Shown here: in pieces, positions 46,753 through 55,669 of the stretch
How positions within the stretch are numbered: position 1 is the first letter of the stretch
How the letters are laid out: each line of letters starts with the position of its first letter
Assembly: GCA_036924835.1 (NCBI GenBank)
Contig: JBAGRR010000001.1
Span: forward strand, 2,805,001 to 2,869,000
Source: Nitrobacteraceae bacterium AZCC 1564
GTDB lineage: Bacteria > Pseudomonadota > Alphaproteobacteria > Rhizobiales > Xanthobacteraceae
DNA length: 64,000 bases
Direction: 5' to 3'
Translations under genes and position numbers: made by a program
The notes under the pieces: generated by a model
What the model saw: the letters and a program-made list of their open reading frames with translations, nothing else
Told to the model about the DNA's origin: nothing
Database searches by the model: none

Positions 46753-47568
46753 ATGAGCAATAAATCCTCCAGCGACAAAAAGCCATTCGGCGCCTACGCC
46801 CCTAACGCCATGCAGCGCCTGGTGATCGCGGCCGCGCACGGCTCAGGCCTGAAGCGCGGCGCCTTCCGCCCCTGGCTATCGCGGCTCGTCCATCTGTTCG
46901 GAGCAGGTCCTATTGATGCGACCTATCAGGGCGCATCATTCCGCCTGCATCATCTGGCGAGCGGCACGGAACGCGGCGCGCTGTTCAATCCTGACTACAA
47001 TCTCCCAGAGCTCGATTTCCTTCGCGAGCACGCTCCGCAGGGAGCAACCTTTATTGATGTCGGCGCCAATGTTGGCACCTATGCCGTCGCCCTTGCAAAG
47101 CATGTCGGAGCCACGGGCCGGGTGATTGCGATCGAACCCCATCCGGTGAGCAATGCGAGGCTCGCCTTTAATGCAGCGGCATCGGAATTGAAAAATCTAA
47201 CCCTCGTCCGGGCCGCCGCTGGCGACATCGACGGCGAACTGATGATCGAAACTGACGGCGAGAACCTCGGCGCCAGTCACATCTCCACCACCGGTGGTTT
47301 CAAAGTACCGGCACGTCGTCTGCTGACGATCCTCCAGGAGGCCGGGATCACGCAGGTGCATGCGCTCAAGATCGACGTGGAAGGGTATGAAGACCGAGTG
47401 CTGACCGGATTCTTCCGCGACGCGCCGCAATCGCTTTGGCCGACGGCAGTCGCCATCGAGCATCTTGAACGAAAGGCATGGCTCAACGATTGCATCGCGG
47501 ACATGGTCTCGCGCGGCTACGGTATCGCCGGCAAGACCCGCAGCAATACGTTACTGGTGCGACGCTGA
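46753..47568 (+). CDS. FkbM family methyltransferase
   Basis: A 271-residue AdoMet-dependent methyltransferase with TFIDVGANVGTYAVALAK (AdoMet loop), IAIEPHPVSNARL and ALKIDVEGYEDRVL. FkbM enzymes O-methylate sugars or small molecules. No glycan locus surrounds it, so the substrate is unknown. Confidence 0.88.
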   Translation: MSNKSSSDKKPFGAYAPNAMQRLVIAAAHGSGLKRGAFRPWLSRLVHLFGAGPIDATYQGASFRLHHLASGTERGALFNPDYNLPELDFLREHAPQGATFIDVGANVGTYAVALAKHVGATGRVIAIEPHPVSNARLAFNAAASELKNLTLVRAAAGDIDGELMIETDGENLGASHISTTGGFKVPARRLLTILQEAGITQVHALKIDVEGYEDRVLTGFFRDAPQSLWPTAVAIEHLERKAWLNDCIADMVSRGYGIAGKTRSNTLLVRR

Positions 47569-47603
47569 TCAAAGCCCCTGGTTTTTTTTCACGAGAGGCC
47601 CGC

Positions 47604-47987
47604 ATGATCGACCACATCGGCTTCCCTGTTTCCGACTATGAGCGCGCCAAGACTTTCTACACCAGGGCGCTGGCACCACTTGGTTACAGCCTCATCATGG
47701 AGGTGGCCCAAGATGAGAACGATGCTCCCGCAGCGGGTTTCGGGATCGACGGCAAGCCGGATTTCTGGATTGGCGGCGAAGGCGGACTCAATAAGCCCGT
47801 TCATGTCGCCATCACGACCAATGATCGCGCCACCGTCGATGCTTTCTACAAAGCTGCGCTCGCGGCAGGTGGACGAGATAACGGCGCGCCCGGTCTACGC
47901 CCGCACTATCACGCGAACTATTACGGTGCATTCGTGCTCGACCATGACGGCCACAACATCGAAGCCGTCTGCCATGCCCCTGAATGA
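47604..47987 (+). CDS. VOC family (glyoxalase-like) protein
   Basis: A 127-residue protein with the two-module VOC fold: MIDHIGFPVSDYERAKTFY at the start, HVAITTNDRATVDAFY, and DHDGHNIEAVCH carrying a metal-ligand Glu and His. A GAGAGG box lies six bases before the ATG. It is 35 bases after the FkbM gene and possibly co-transcribed; its enzymatic role is not known. Confidence 0.87.
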   Translation: MIDHIGFPVSDYERAKTFYTRALAPLGYSLIMEVAQDENDAPAAGFGIDGKPDFWIGGEGGLNKPVHVAITTNDRATVDAFYKAALAAGGRDNGAPGLRPHYHANYYGAFVLDHDGHNIEAVCHAPE

Positions 47988-47988
47988 T

Positions 47989-48366
47989 TTACTTGAAGAT
48001 TGGCGATACGAAGATTGCGATGTTGACGGCGAACGCCGCCGCGAACACGAGTGACCGCAACGTCGGCTGATCGCCGACATACAAGCATCCGTGCACGATG
48101 CGCAGCAGCACATACGCTCCCGCAAGTGCATTCACGATGCCAACCGACGCCCCTTGCGTGATGGCGACGACCACGGCGGCAGCAAAGAACGGGAAGCTCT
48201 CAAACGCGTTCTGATGCGCGGCATAGGCACGGCGTTTCTGCGGCGGCAAGCTGTCGATGATATCGCGCGGGTGACGGTTATCGCCGACGAACCCGGCCTT
48301 CGCATATTTGGCCCAGGCAATCGGCAGCAACGCTGCGATCAAGATGCACCAATAGGCAAACGGCAT
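47989..48366 (-). CDS. MAPEG family membrane protein
   Basis: A 125-residue, four-helix protein with PPQKRRAYAAHQNAFESFPFFAAAV, the MAPEG (eicosanoid/glutathione) landmark, and LRIVHGCLYV. Bacterial members are glutathione-transferase-like, but most are uncharacterised. The ATG at 48366 is preferred over 48426 because it follows a GGGG box and starts at the first helix. Its stop is one base from the stop of the convergent VOC gene. Confidence 0.88.
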   Translation of the reverse strand: MPFAYWCILIAALLPIAWAKYAKAGFVGDNRHPRDIIDSLPPQKRRAYAAHQNAFESFPFFAAAVVVAITQGASVGIVNALAGAYVLLRIVHGCLYVGDQPTLRSLVFAAAFAVNIAIFVSPIFK

Positions 48367-48439
48367 TGCGGTCCCCGGCTCGTTGTTCCCGCAAGCACTG
48401 TCACGACGTTTCGATGTGGCTGTCAACGCTGGTTCCTCA

Positions 48440-48464
48440 GGAACATCGCGTTCACCCGATCGTT
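48440..48464 (+). promoter_or_regulatory. EcfG-type general stress promoter
   Basis: GGAAC at 48440-48444, exactly 16 bases, and CGTT at 48461-48464 match the consensus of the alphaproteobacterial general stress sigma factor EcfG (PhyR-NepR-EcfG system). It lies 26 bases before a start codon with an AAGGAG ribosome site, which suits a short leader. Confidence 0.8.
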
Positions 48465-48489
48465 AACTTTCAAGCTCAAGGAGACAACG

Positions 48490-48691
48490 ATGAGCGATCT
48501 CGGGAACGTGGGTGAGAAAAGCTTGGTGGCCGTCAGCAGATGATCCGAATATCTGCGTGCTCAAAACCGAACCAACGCACGCAGAGCATTGCGACACACC
48601 AGGCAAGGTCATCAGCGCAGCGAAGATGGCAGCTCGCCGATGTGACGGCTCGAGTTTGGATATCAGCGACAAGCGCAAGGTTACGATGTGA
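48490..48691 (+). CDS. Small stress-promoter-driven protein, apparently frameshifted
   Basis: An ATG at 48490 has an AAGGAG box seven bases before it. As written the frame stops after 17 codons (MSDLGNVGEK then SLVAVSR). Removing one A from the AAAA at 48517-48520 gives a 66-residue protein, MSDLGNVGEKAWWPSADDPN continuing with three cysteines (ICVLK, EHCDT, RRCDG). It would end at a TGA at 48689-48691 that overlaps the next ATG as TGATG. This tight coupling, the stress promoter and the ribosome site support the restored reading. No family is recognised. Confidence 0.6.
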
Positions 48692-48981
48692 TGGTGAAGA
48701 TTTCGATAGCTGGCGATCCGGAAGAGATTCCACCGGCCACGCCGGGAGATCCGGCCGAGCCCCCACCGGAAAATCCGCCCGGCAATCCGCGCCCTGAGGT
48801 GCCGCCACCGATGAATGATCCGGCGGAGCCTTCACACCCGAACGAACTTCCCGGTCATTTGCCTGACGAGCTTCCGGGTCGTGGGCCGAAAGGTCCACGC
48901 ACGCCTAATCCGGCGAATCACGCGAACATCACAAGAGCAAGCACCAAGAACATCAACCTCATCGAACACGTATCGTTGTGA
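48691..48981 (+). CDS. Small Pro-rich hypothetical protein
   Basis: A 96-residue protein: a short beta-like start (MVKISIAGDPEE), then about 55 residues rich in Pro, Glu, Asp and Asn with repeated P-x-E/D-x-P patterns, and a polar C-terminus. No signal sequence or helix is visible and it is probably disordered. The ATG overlaps the stop of the small gene before it, so it should be expressed from the EcfG-type promoter as a stress protein. Function is unknown. Confidence 0.55.
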   Translation: MVKISIAGDPEEIPPATPGDPAEPPPENPPGNPRPEVPPPMNDPAEPSHPNELPGHLPDELPGRGPKGPRTPNPANHANITRASTKNINLIEHVSL

Positions 48982-49184
48982 GCGATGTCGTTTTCAGTCG
49001 CGAAACTTAACATCCATTCATTCTCGATGCATTGACACCGCGTTCCATGCAAAATAGTCGAATCGAAAAGCGGCTTTGCCACATTACCGCCGCCTAATCA
49101 CTATCGGCTGATCGCCGAACACAAACATGCGTTGCTTCGAGCGGCATCAACCCGCACTGATTTTCTTCTCACATACAGGACAAC

Positions 49185-51107
49185 ATGAAAAACATTCGAG
49201 TGATCCTGCTGACGACGACTGCAATCGCAGCCGCACAGATTCCACATCTTTCGGCTCACGCCGAAGCCGTATCGTCTTTCATCGTTGCGCAAGCGGCAGC
49301 GCCAGCACCTGAAGATCAGAAGGCCGCGCCAAAAGCCTCACCCAAGGCAGCGCCACCCGCACAGCCGAAAGCCGCTCCACCTCCGCACGCCGCTCCTCCC
49401 GCCGCTGCACCAAAGGCGCCTCCGGCGCCACCTGCGCGTCCGTCCGCACCGCCTCCTCCTGCTGCACCGAAGGCCGCGCCTCCGGCACCACCGACGCCGC
49501 CGCATGCTGCGCCACCGCCGGCTGCTCCCAAAGCTGCTCCAACACCTCCGCCAGCCCCACCCAAAGCTGCGCCTGCGCCTCAAGCTCCTAAGGCGGCCCC
49601 ACCGCCGCCGGCTCAAGCACCGAAGCCAGCGCCATCGACAAGCACACCGCCGGCCGCAGCACCTCATGCAGCACCGGCCCCGGCGGAGAAGGCAGCACCA
49701 CAGCCTCAACGGCAGCAGGCTCCTAACGCACCGCCGGTCGCCCCCGGCGTGCGCGATGTCACGCCACAACGTGCTCCTGAACCCGCACCAAATGGCCGCC
49801 CACCAACAAATGGCCGGCCCACCACGCCTCCGGCCGCCGCGCCAACTCCAGGTACGACACCCACGCCCGCTCCGGGCCAACCGACAGCACAGCCTGGAGC
49901 ACGTCCGGCTACGCCACCCGCGGCCGCACCTGCACCAGGCACAACGCCAACGACGCCGGGTGCAACGCCGGCAGCGCCGAGCGCCGCGCCTGCTCCGGGT
50001 CAGCCGCCAGCGCCCGGACAGCCGGGAGAACGCCGTACGCAACGCTTCGCACCGCCACCTGGCATGCCTGCAGGCACACCTGCCGCGCCGGCTGCAGCGC
50101 CGGTTGCCGCTCCGCTGCCGCCAGCGCCTACGGTTCAGGCCGCGCCGATCGCGGTGCAGCCCGGCCAACGTCCTGGTGGACGGCTTGATGACTTCCGCAG
50201 CCAGCGCCAGCAATCTACAGTGGGCGGGCGCACCGTCATCACCGAACCGGGCCGCGTCATCGTCCAGGATCCCAATGGACAATCCTTCGTGCGGCACAAC
50301 GACGTCGATCGCTTCCGTTATGGTGCGCGCGATGTCCGCGTTGCCCGCGAAGGCAACGATACGCGAACCATTGTGGTGCGCCCCGACGGCTCGCAGATCA
50401 TCACGGTCAACGACCGCGATGGCGGATTGCTTCGCCGGATCCGTCGCGATCGCGATGGGCGCGAGGTGATCATCATCGACAACAGACCGCGCGGTCCGCG
50501 TGGCATTGGCGGCTTCTTCGTGGCGCTGCCACCGCCGGTGCTTCGCATCCCGCAAGATCGCTACATCGTTGAGGCCGAAGGCGCACCACCTGAGCTGATT
50601 TACGACACGCTGGTTGCGCCGCCTGTGGATCGCATCGAGCGCGCATATTCACTCGACGAAATCCGCTACAGTCCATCGGTCCGTCAGCGCATGCCGAGCA
50701 TCGATCTCGACACCATCAACTTCGAGACCGGATCGTGGGACATCCCGCCGGATCAAGCGGCGAAGCTGCAGGCAATCGCCGACGGCCTCAACCGCGCGAT
50801 CCAGCGCAATCCGCGTGCGGTGTTCCTGATCGAGGGGCACACTGATGCTGTCGGCAACGACGTCGACAACCTCTCTCTGTCAGATCGTCGCGCCGAATCC
50901 GCAGCAACGCTGCTGACGCAGCAATTCGGCGTCCCTGCAGAAAATCTCACGTCGCAGGGCTACGGCGAACAGTACCTCAAGGAGCAGACGGACGGTCCGA
51001 GCCGCGTCAACCGGCGCGTCACCATCCGCAACATCACACCTCTGCTCAATGGTGGTCAGGCGTCGCTGCCACCGCCCCCAGCAGGCACGGCACCGCCACG
51101 ACGCTAA
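49185..51107 (+). CDS. OmpA family protein with long Pro/Ala-rich region
   Basis: A 640-residue envelope protein: signal sequence (to about residue 27), a region at about 38-290 dominated by PKAAPP and PAPG-type repeats, a mid-region near 325-420 with short Arg/Asp-rich beta-like repeats (GRVIVQDPNG, RRIRRDRDGREVIII), and a C-terminal OmpA/peptidoglycan-binding domain at about 515-625 (INFETGSWDIPP, EGHTDAVGNDVDN, LSDRRAESAA, SRVNRRV). The low-complexity part may span the periplasm. A terminator follows directly. Confidence 0.88.
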   Translation: MKNIRVILLTTTAIAAAQIPHLSAHAEAVSSFIVAQAAAPAPEDQKAAPKASPKAAPPAQPKAAPPPHAAPPAAAPKAPPAPPARPSAPPPPAAPKAAPPAPPTPPHAAPPPAAPKAAPTPPPAPPKAAPAPQAPKAAPPPPAQAPKPAPSTSTPPAAAPHAAPAPAEKAAPQPQRQQAPNAPPVAPGVRDVTPQRAPEPAPNGRPPTNGRPTTPPAAAPTPGTTPTPAPGQPTAQPGARPATPPAAAPAPGTTPTTPGATPAAPSAAPAPGQPPAPGQPGERRTQRFAPPPGMPAGTPAAPAAAPVAAPLPPAPTVQAAPIAVQPGQRPGGRLDDFRSQRQQSTVGGRTVITEPGRVIVQDPNGQSFVRHNDVDRFRYGARDVRVAREGNDTRTIVVRPDGSQIITVNDRDGGLLRRIRRDRDGREVIIIDNRPRGPRGIGGFFVALPPPVLRIPQDRYIVEAEGAPPELIYDTLVAPPVDRIERAYSLDEIRYSPSVRQRMPSIDLDTINFETGSWDIPPDQAAKLQAIADGLNRAIQRNPRAVFLIEGHTDAVGNDVDNLSLSDRRAESAATLLTQQFGVPAENLTSQGYGEQYLKEQTDGPSRVNRRVTIRNITPLLNGGQASLPPPPAGTAPPRR

Positions 51108-51128
51108 ATCAACGCATTCGTGAAAGCG

Positions 51129-51157
51129 AAATGGCCGGGAGCAATCCCGGCCATTTT
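51129..51157. terminator. Bidirectional terminator between the OmpA and homocysteine methyltransferase-like genes
   Basis: AAATGGCCGGGA pairs with TCCCGGCCATTT across GCAA, with T on the plus-strand side, between two convergent genes. Confidence 0.9.
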
Positions 51158-51167
51158 GATTTGAATA

Positions 51168-52124
51168 TCAAGCGCTGAGGGCGCGTGGCGGCAGACAGGC
51201 CTCGCAAATCGCCGCGACATGGCGATGATCTGTGCCGCAGCAGCCGCCGAGAATCCGCATCGTCGGAACTGACCGCCGCAGGTCATTGTATCGGCGCCCA
51301 AGATCAATCGGATCGCCGGCATCGAGTGTCTCGGATTCATCAAGCTCCGTGTGGCTCTTCGTTGATGCATTGGCCTTGACGCCATGTATCCGCGATAACC
51401 ACGACTCACCCGTCTTGAGAGCGCTTTCAAAATGTACCGGATGCGCACAATTGATCATGTAGTAGGCGAGATAGCTGCCCGTCTCGGCATCCGTTGTTTC
51501 AACAGCCTCACGCAAGGTTGAGCCCGTGGCAAGACGGCCATCCGTCTCCACCGTAAAGGAGATCGCACATGGAATGTCGCACGCTTTCGCGGCTCGTACG
51601 ATGCCGATCGCCTCATCGACATTGTTCATCGTATAGGCCGTGACGATATCGGCACCAGCCGCCTCAAACGACTCAATCTGCGGCTTGTGATAGGCCTCCG
51701 CCTCACGCGCGTCCATTCGGCCAGGTTTATAGCCATCGCCGCGCGGGCCGATCGCGCCGCTGATGACGCATGGCGTATCGCTCGTTTCCCATTTGTCGCG
51801 GAGACGTTCCAGCATCGCGACTGCTGCGGTGTTGATCGCCTTTAGCCCTTGCGCATCGTATCCAAGCTTGCTCCCCCAGTCGGGATTGGCACGCCACGTT
51901 GCTGTGTCCATCACAAAACCGACGCGATTGGCCCGCGCGACGGTGAGATAGCTCTCATAGTAGTCGATCAGATGCTTTCTGCCCTCGGGCGTGTCGAGCA
52001 GAACGAATGATGCGAAGTAAGGCAGGTCGACCCCATGATGAAAGATCAGCGTGGTCTCCATGCCGCCGTCGCTGAGGAACGTCGCGTTTTCCAGTTGCGG
52101 CAGGCTGTGGCGGTATCTGGCCAT
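51168..52124 (-). CDS. Homocysteine S-methyltransferase family protein
   Basis: A 318-residue TIM barrel of the BHMT/MmuM family, which transfers methyl groups to homocysteine. Zinc ligands are Cys226 (INCAHP) and Cys295-Cys296 (GGCCGT). The LSDGGMETTLIF start is typical. The ATG at 52124 follows a GGAGGG box; the frame is open further upstream. The methyl donor (S-methylmethionine, betaine or other) is not predictable. Confidence 0.9.
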   Translation of the reverse strand: MARYRHSLPQLENATFLSDGGMETTLIFHHGVDLPYFASFVLLDTPEGRKHLIDYYESYLTVARANRVGFVMDTATWRANPDWGSKLGYDAQGLKAINTAAVAMLERLRDKWETSDTPCVISGAIGPRGDGYKPGRMDAREAEAYHKPQIESFEAAGADIVTAYTMNNVDEAIGIVRAAKACDIPCAISFTVETDGRLATGSTLREAVETTDAETGSYLAYYMINCAHPVHFESALKTGESWLSRIHGVKANASTKSHTELDESETLDAGDPIDLGRRYNDLRRSVPTMRILGGCCGTDHRHVAAICEACLPPRALSA

Positions 52125-52288
52125 TGAACCCTCCGATTTCTGATGTCGCTCGTATGTTGGATCGACAACGTTTTCGGCTAGCCTGGAGAGGTGCCGCATG
52201 TTGTCGCGGCTGACCAGGAGGCTAATGGTTCGTAGCTGGGCGAAGCTCTTCACGCCGCCGTCGCTATCGTAACGCCCACGGTGGATGG

Positions 52289-54049
52289 TTAGCGCGCCTT
52301 TGGCGCGAGGCCTAGCGCATCTGCCATTATGCGGAAGACGTCCGTGTTATCCAATGAACCGCGCACCTGCTCGCTGCCCGGTCCCACCGCGGTTAGAATC
52401 ACATCCTCACCGGAATGCACGCTGGCTCCCATCATTGCCGGAAGGTTACCGAGCCGAAGAACAGCTCCCGGAACATTCTTGTACTTCTCGTTGGGCTTAA
52501 AAGTATTTGGCGCCTCACCCTTCTCGGTCGGCTCATTCGGATTATCGAGCTTCGGCCGAAGCGTCTCGTAGTGATCCGGAAGGCTCGCGGAAAAGATCGC
52601 GAGCCGTCGGCTGACATCGACCCGCGACGGATAGCCATCTTCGTCGGGCGCAGGATAGTTCGGGAAGCCTGCTTTCTCATAGACACCGATACGTTTGCGT
52701 AGCGGCTTCTCGGATACCGAAGCCATATCGTCGGTGATGGTCCCGACGAGGTTGTTGGGATGATTGTGATCGGAAATCACCAGGATCAATGTTTCGTCGC
52801 CGTTTTTCTGCGCCCAGTCACGCGCGAGCCGAACGGCATTGTCGAGCATAATGGTGTCGTAGACCGCGCGTTCCATGTCGAGCGCATGGGCGTATTTGTC
52901 GATAAGCCCGGATTCCACCATCAGGAAGAAGCCAGCCTCGTTGCGCGACAGGACAGTCAATGCCGCCTGCACCTGTTCGGTCAGATCGGGCTGTTCCGGA
53001 AAGTTCGCGACGCCGCCGCCTTTTAGAAATTTACGATCCAACACGCCATCCATGTTACCGGAGGCAAAAAGACCCAGCAATTTGCGCGTGTCGGCTTTTG
53101 CGGCCGCCGCGTTGAGCTCACCTGCAGTCGCTGTTACGGCGTAACCCGCCTCGCGAAACCGCGCGATATAGTCGACATCATCCTTACGTTTCGACGCAGT
53201 GCCCGCACTCTGCGGCAAAAAATTTGCGCGGCCACCGCCCATCAACACCTCCGGCTTGGCCTCGAAATATTGCTCGACGATCTCGCTGTAAGCGCGCCGG
53301 CGGCGGGTATGCACGAGCATCGCCGCGGGAGTGGCGTCCTCGATTTCCGTATTGGTGACAATCCCGATAGCGAGATCACGCTGCCGCCTTGCGAGGCTGG
53401 CAATGGTTTCGACCTTGGGATCATCGAACGGATTGGCGGTGCGGTCAGCATAAACGCCCATGGCGTTGACCGCGGACTTGTGGCCCGTGGCATAGGCGCT
53501 GGCGGAGTTTGCGGAATCGGTGATGATCGAATCCGAGCCTGCAGTTGCAACGAGAGCCATGTGCGGCATGTCATCCATGGCGAGCTTGCCGAGGCTCTTG
53601 CCTTCCGCAATCCCCTTGGACAGCAGTCGCGCGGCGACGCGATGCGCAGGCGACATTCCATCACCGATGAACAAGATGACGTTCTTCGCCTTGCGCGGCC
53701 CTGTGCTAAACACATTCCAGGACACCGCGCGACTGCGCTCACCGTCGCTGACTTCGATGGAGTAGCGGCCAGGCTTTGACAGAACAACATCGCGCAGGAT
53801 CAGCGCCGACTGATCCTTGTCGTCTTCGCGCGCGACATATGTTGCGGAACGGCCAAATGCCGCCGCGTAATCTTCGCCGTTAACAAGGACCTTGATCTTG
53901 TCCGTCTCTACGCGCCCCGGAAATTCGACCTTTAAGTCAAAGCGCGCGCCCGAAAGAATTTCGACGCGGTCGATGGGGTAGATCGTTTGTGCCCATGCGG
54001 GCGACGCCGAAAGGAAGACGACAGCAATGGCGGCAATATGCTTTGACAT
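52289..54049 (-). CDS. Alkaline phosphatase (PhoA-type)
   Basis: A 586-residue secreted phosphomonoesterase. It has a signal sequence ending PAWAQ, an N-terminal beta-rich extension, then the alkaline phosphatase core: FIGDGMS (metal Asp), the nucleophile Ser179 in ITDSANSASAYATGHK, VESGLIDKYAHALD and ISDHNHPNN. It is longer than E. coli PhoA. The start at 54049 is chosen because a GGGA box lies eight bases before it; in-frame ATGs at 54058 and 54070 are alternatives. No Pho box is evident upstream. Confidence 0.88.
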   Translation of the reverse strand: MSKHIAAIAVVFLSASPAWAQTIYPIDRVEILSGARFDLKVEFPGRVETDKIKVLVNGEDYAAAFGRSATYVAREDDKDQSALILRDVVLSKPGRYSIEVSDGERSRAVSWNVFSTGPRKAKNVILFIGDGMSPAHRVAARLLSKGIAEGKSLGKLAMDDMPHMALVATAGSDSIITDSANSASAYATGHKSAVNAMGVYADRTANPFDDPKVETIASLARRQRDLAIGIVTNTEIEDATPAAMLVHTRRRRAYSEIVEQYFEAKPEVLMGGGRANFLPQSAGTASKRKDDVDYIARFREAGYAVTATAGELNAAAAKADTRKLLGLFASGNMDGVLDRKFLKGGGVANFPEQPDLTEQVQAALTVLSRNEAGFFLMVESGLIDKYAHALDMERAVYDTIMLDNAVRLARDWAQKNGDETLILVISDHNHPNNLVGTITDDMASVSEKPLRKRIGVYEKAGFPNYPAPDEDGYPSRVDVSRRLAIFSASLPDHYETLRPKLDNPNEPTEKGEAPNTFKPNEKYKNVPGAVLRLGNLPAMMGASVHSGEDVILTAVGPGSEQVRGSLDNTDVFRIMADALGLAPKAR

Positions 54050-54118
54050 GATCGACATCCCGAATGGCACGTGGCGAGCGGCGCCATGTGCCGGTCAATT
54101 GTCGACAATTATTAGGCA

Positions 54119-54131
54119 AGCGGCACACTAG
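54119..54131. repeat. Possible relic of a palindromic unit terminus
   Basis: AGCGGCACACTAG matches the right end of an A3 unit (GCGGCACTAG) with two extra bases. There is no left arm, so it may be a decayed remnant or chance. Confidence 0.25.
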
Positions 54132-54198
54132 AGCCACTTGAGCCTAGCCGTGGCCGATGACGTCTGAATTACGCCATCGGCCGCTTCGTTTGGAGGTA

Positions 54199-55428
54199 TC
54201 AGAGTCCCAGCTTCTTCTTGCGCTGGCCAAGCGTGCGCAGGCGAAGCGCATTAAGCTTGATGAAGCCGGCGGCATCGCGATGATCGTAAGCGACGGCACC
54301 TTCCTCGAAGGTGACGAGGTCCTGATCGTAGAGCGAATACTTGCTCTCGCGGCCGATGAGGATGACGTTACCCTTGTAGAGCTTGAGCCGGACCTGACCG
54401 GTGACCAACTGCTGGCTGTGGTCGATCGCCGCTTGCAGCATTTCACGCTCGGGAGAGAACCAGAAGCCGTTGTAGATCAGCTCGGCATATTTCGGCATGA
54501 GCTCATCCTTGAGATGCGCCGCGCCGCGATCAAGCGTGATCTGCTCGATGCCGCGATGGGCCTGCAACAGGATGGTCCCGCCCGGCGTCTCGTACATGCC
54601 GCGCGACTTCATGCCGACGAAGCGATTTTCAACCAGGTCAAGGCGGCCGATGCCGTTGGCCTTGCCGAGCTCGTTGAGCTTCGCAAGCAACGTGGCGGGA
54701 GACATCTTCTTGTCGTCGATGGCAACCGGATCACCCTTTTCAAAATCGATGGTGATGACCGTCGGCTTGTCAGGCGCAGACTGCGGATCGATGGTGCGCG
54801 AGTAGACATAATCCGGCACCTCCTGCGCAGGGTCTTCCAACACCTTGCCCTCGGACGAGGCGTGCAGGAGATTCGCGTCCACCGAGAACGGCGCTTCGCC
54901 GCGCTTGTCCTTTGCGATCGGAATCTGGTTCTGCTCGGCAAATGCAATCAACTGCTCGCGCGAGCGCAGATCCCATTCGCGCCATGGCGCGATGATGGTG
55001 ATATCCGGCTTCAGTGCGTAGTAGCCAAGCTCAAAGCGAACCTGATCGTTGCCCTTGCCGGTCGCGCCGTGGGAGACGGCATCGGCTCCGGTTTTCTCCG
55101 CGATCTCGATCTGCTTCTTGGCGATCAGAGGACGCGCGATCGACGTGCCGAGCAGGTATTGACCTTCGTACACCGCGTTGGCGCGAAACATCGGGAAGAC
55201 GTAGTCGCGAACAAACTCCTCGCGCAGGTCCTCGATGAAGATGTTTTCCGGCTTGATGCCGAGCAGCAATGCTTTCTGGCGTGCCGGTTCAAGTTCCTCG
55301 CCCTGGCCGAGATCGGCGGTGAAGGTGACGACCTCGCAGCCGTAAGTGGTCTGCAGCCATTTCAGAATGATCGAGGTGTCCAACCCGCCCGAATAGGCAA
55401 GCACGACCTTCTTCACATTTTTACTCAT
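54199..55428 (-). CDS. argG: Argininosuccinate synthase
   Basis: Joins citrulline and aspartate in arginine synthesis using ATP. The 409-residue protein has the PP-loop AYSGGLDTS at 11-19, the [11 protein letters not shown] and [15 protein letters not shown] segments. Usual length. It is monocistronic, with a set-C repeat pair just upstream. Confidence 0.98.
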   Translation of the reverse strand: MSKNVKKVVLAYSGGLDTSIILKWLQTTYGCEVVTFTADLGQGEELEPARQKALLLGIKPENIFIEDLREEFVRDYVFPMFRANAVYEGQYLLGTSIARPLIAKKQIEIAEKTGADAVSHGATGKGNDQVRFELGYYALKPDITIIAPWREWDLRSREQLIAFAEQNQIPIAKDKRGEAPFSVDANLLHASSEGKVLEDPAQEVPDYVYSRTIDPQSAPDKPTVITIDFEKGDPVAIDDKKMSPATLLAKLNELGKANGIGRLDLVENRFVGMKSRGMYETPGGTILLQAHRGIEQITLDRGAAHLKDELMPKYAELIYNGFWFSPEREMLQAAIDHSQQLVTGQVRLKLYKGNVILIGRESKYSLYDQDLVTFEEGAVAYDHRDAAGFIKLNALRLRTLGQRKKKLGL

Positions 55429-55458
55429 GAAAATCCTATGGAATTTGCGGCAAATGGC

Positions 55459-55626
55459 CTAGTGCGGTGGATCTGACGTTCGTATCAGAATTAACCGCTG
55501 GTCCGTCATACGAACGTCAGATCCAAAACCGCACTAGGTTGATATTTTTGCTAGTGTCCCTTGGGTTCTGACATTCGTAAACAAGCTAACCGCAAGCTAA
55601 TACGAATGTCAGAACCGGGACACTAG
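55459..55626. repeat. Pair of palindromic units, set C (C2-C1, inverted copy)
   Basis: C2 at 55459-55537 (arms ATCTGACGTTCGTATCA) and C1 at 55551-55626 (arms TTCTGACATTCGTA) are separated by GTTGATATTTTTG, the reverse complement of the spacer at 20732-20744 apart from two bases. The AAAA/TTTT asymmetries are on the opposite sides from the copy at 20657-20823, so the whole pair is inverted. It lies in the argG upstream region, 31 bases before its start codon. Confidence 0.88.
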
Positions 55627-55669
55627 AGAATTTGGCCGGACTATAGGCGGAACGCCCTCTGAAGCAAGA

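Noticed and set aside
49338..50555. 405-codon Arg/Cys-rich frame antisense to the OmpA gene
   Set aside because: An artefact of the Pro/Ala-rich repeats on the coding strand.
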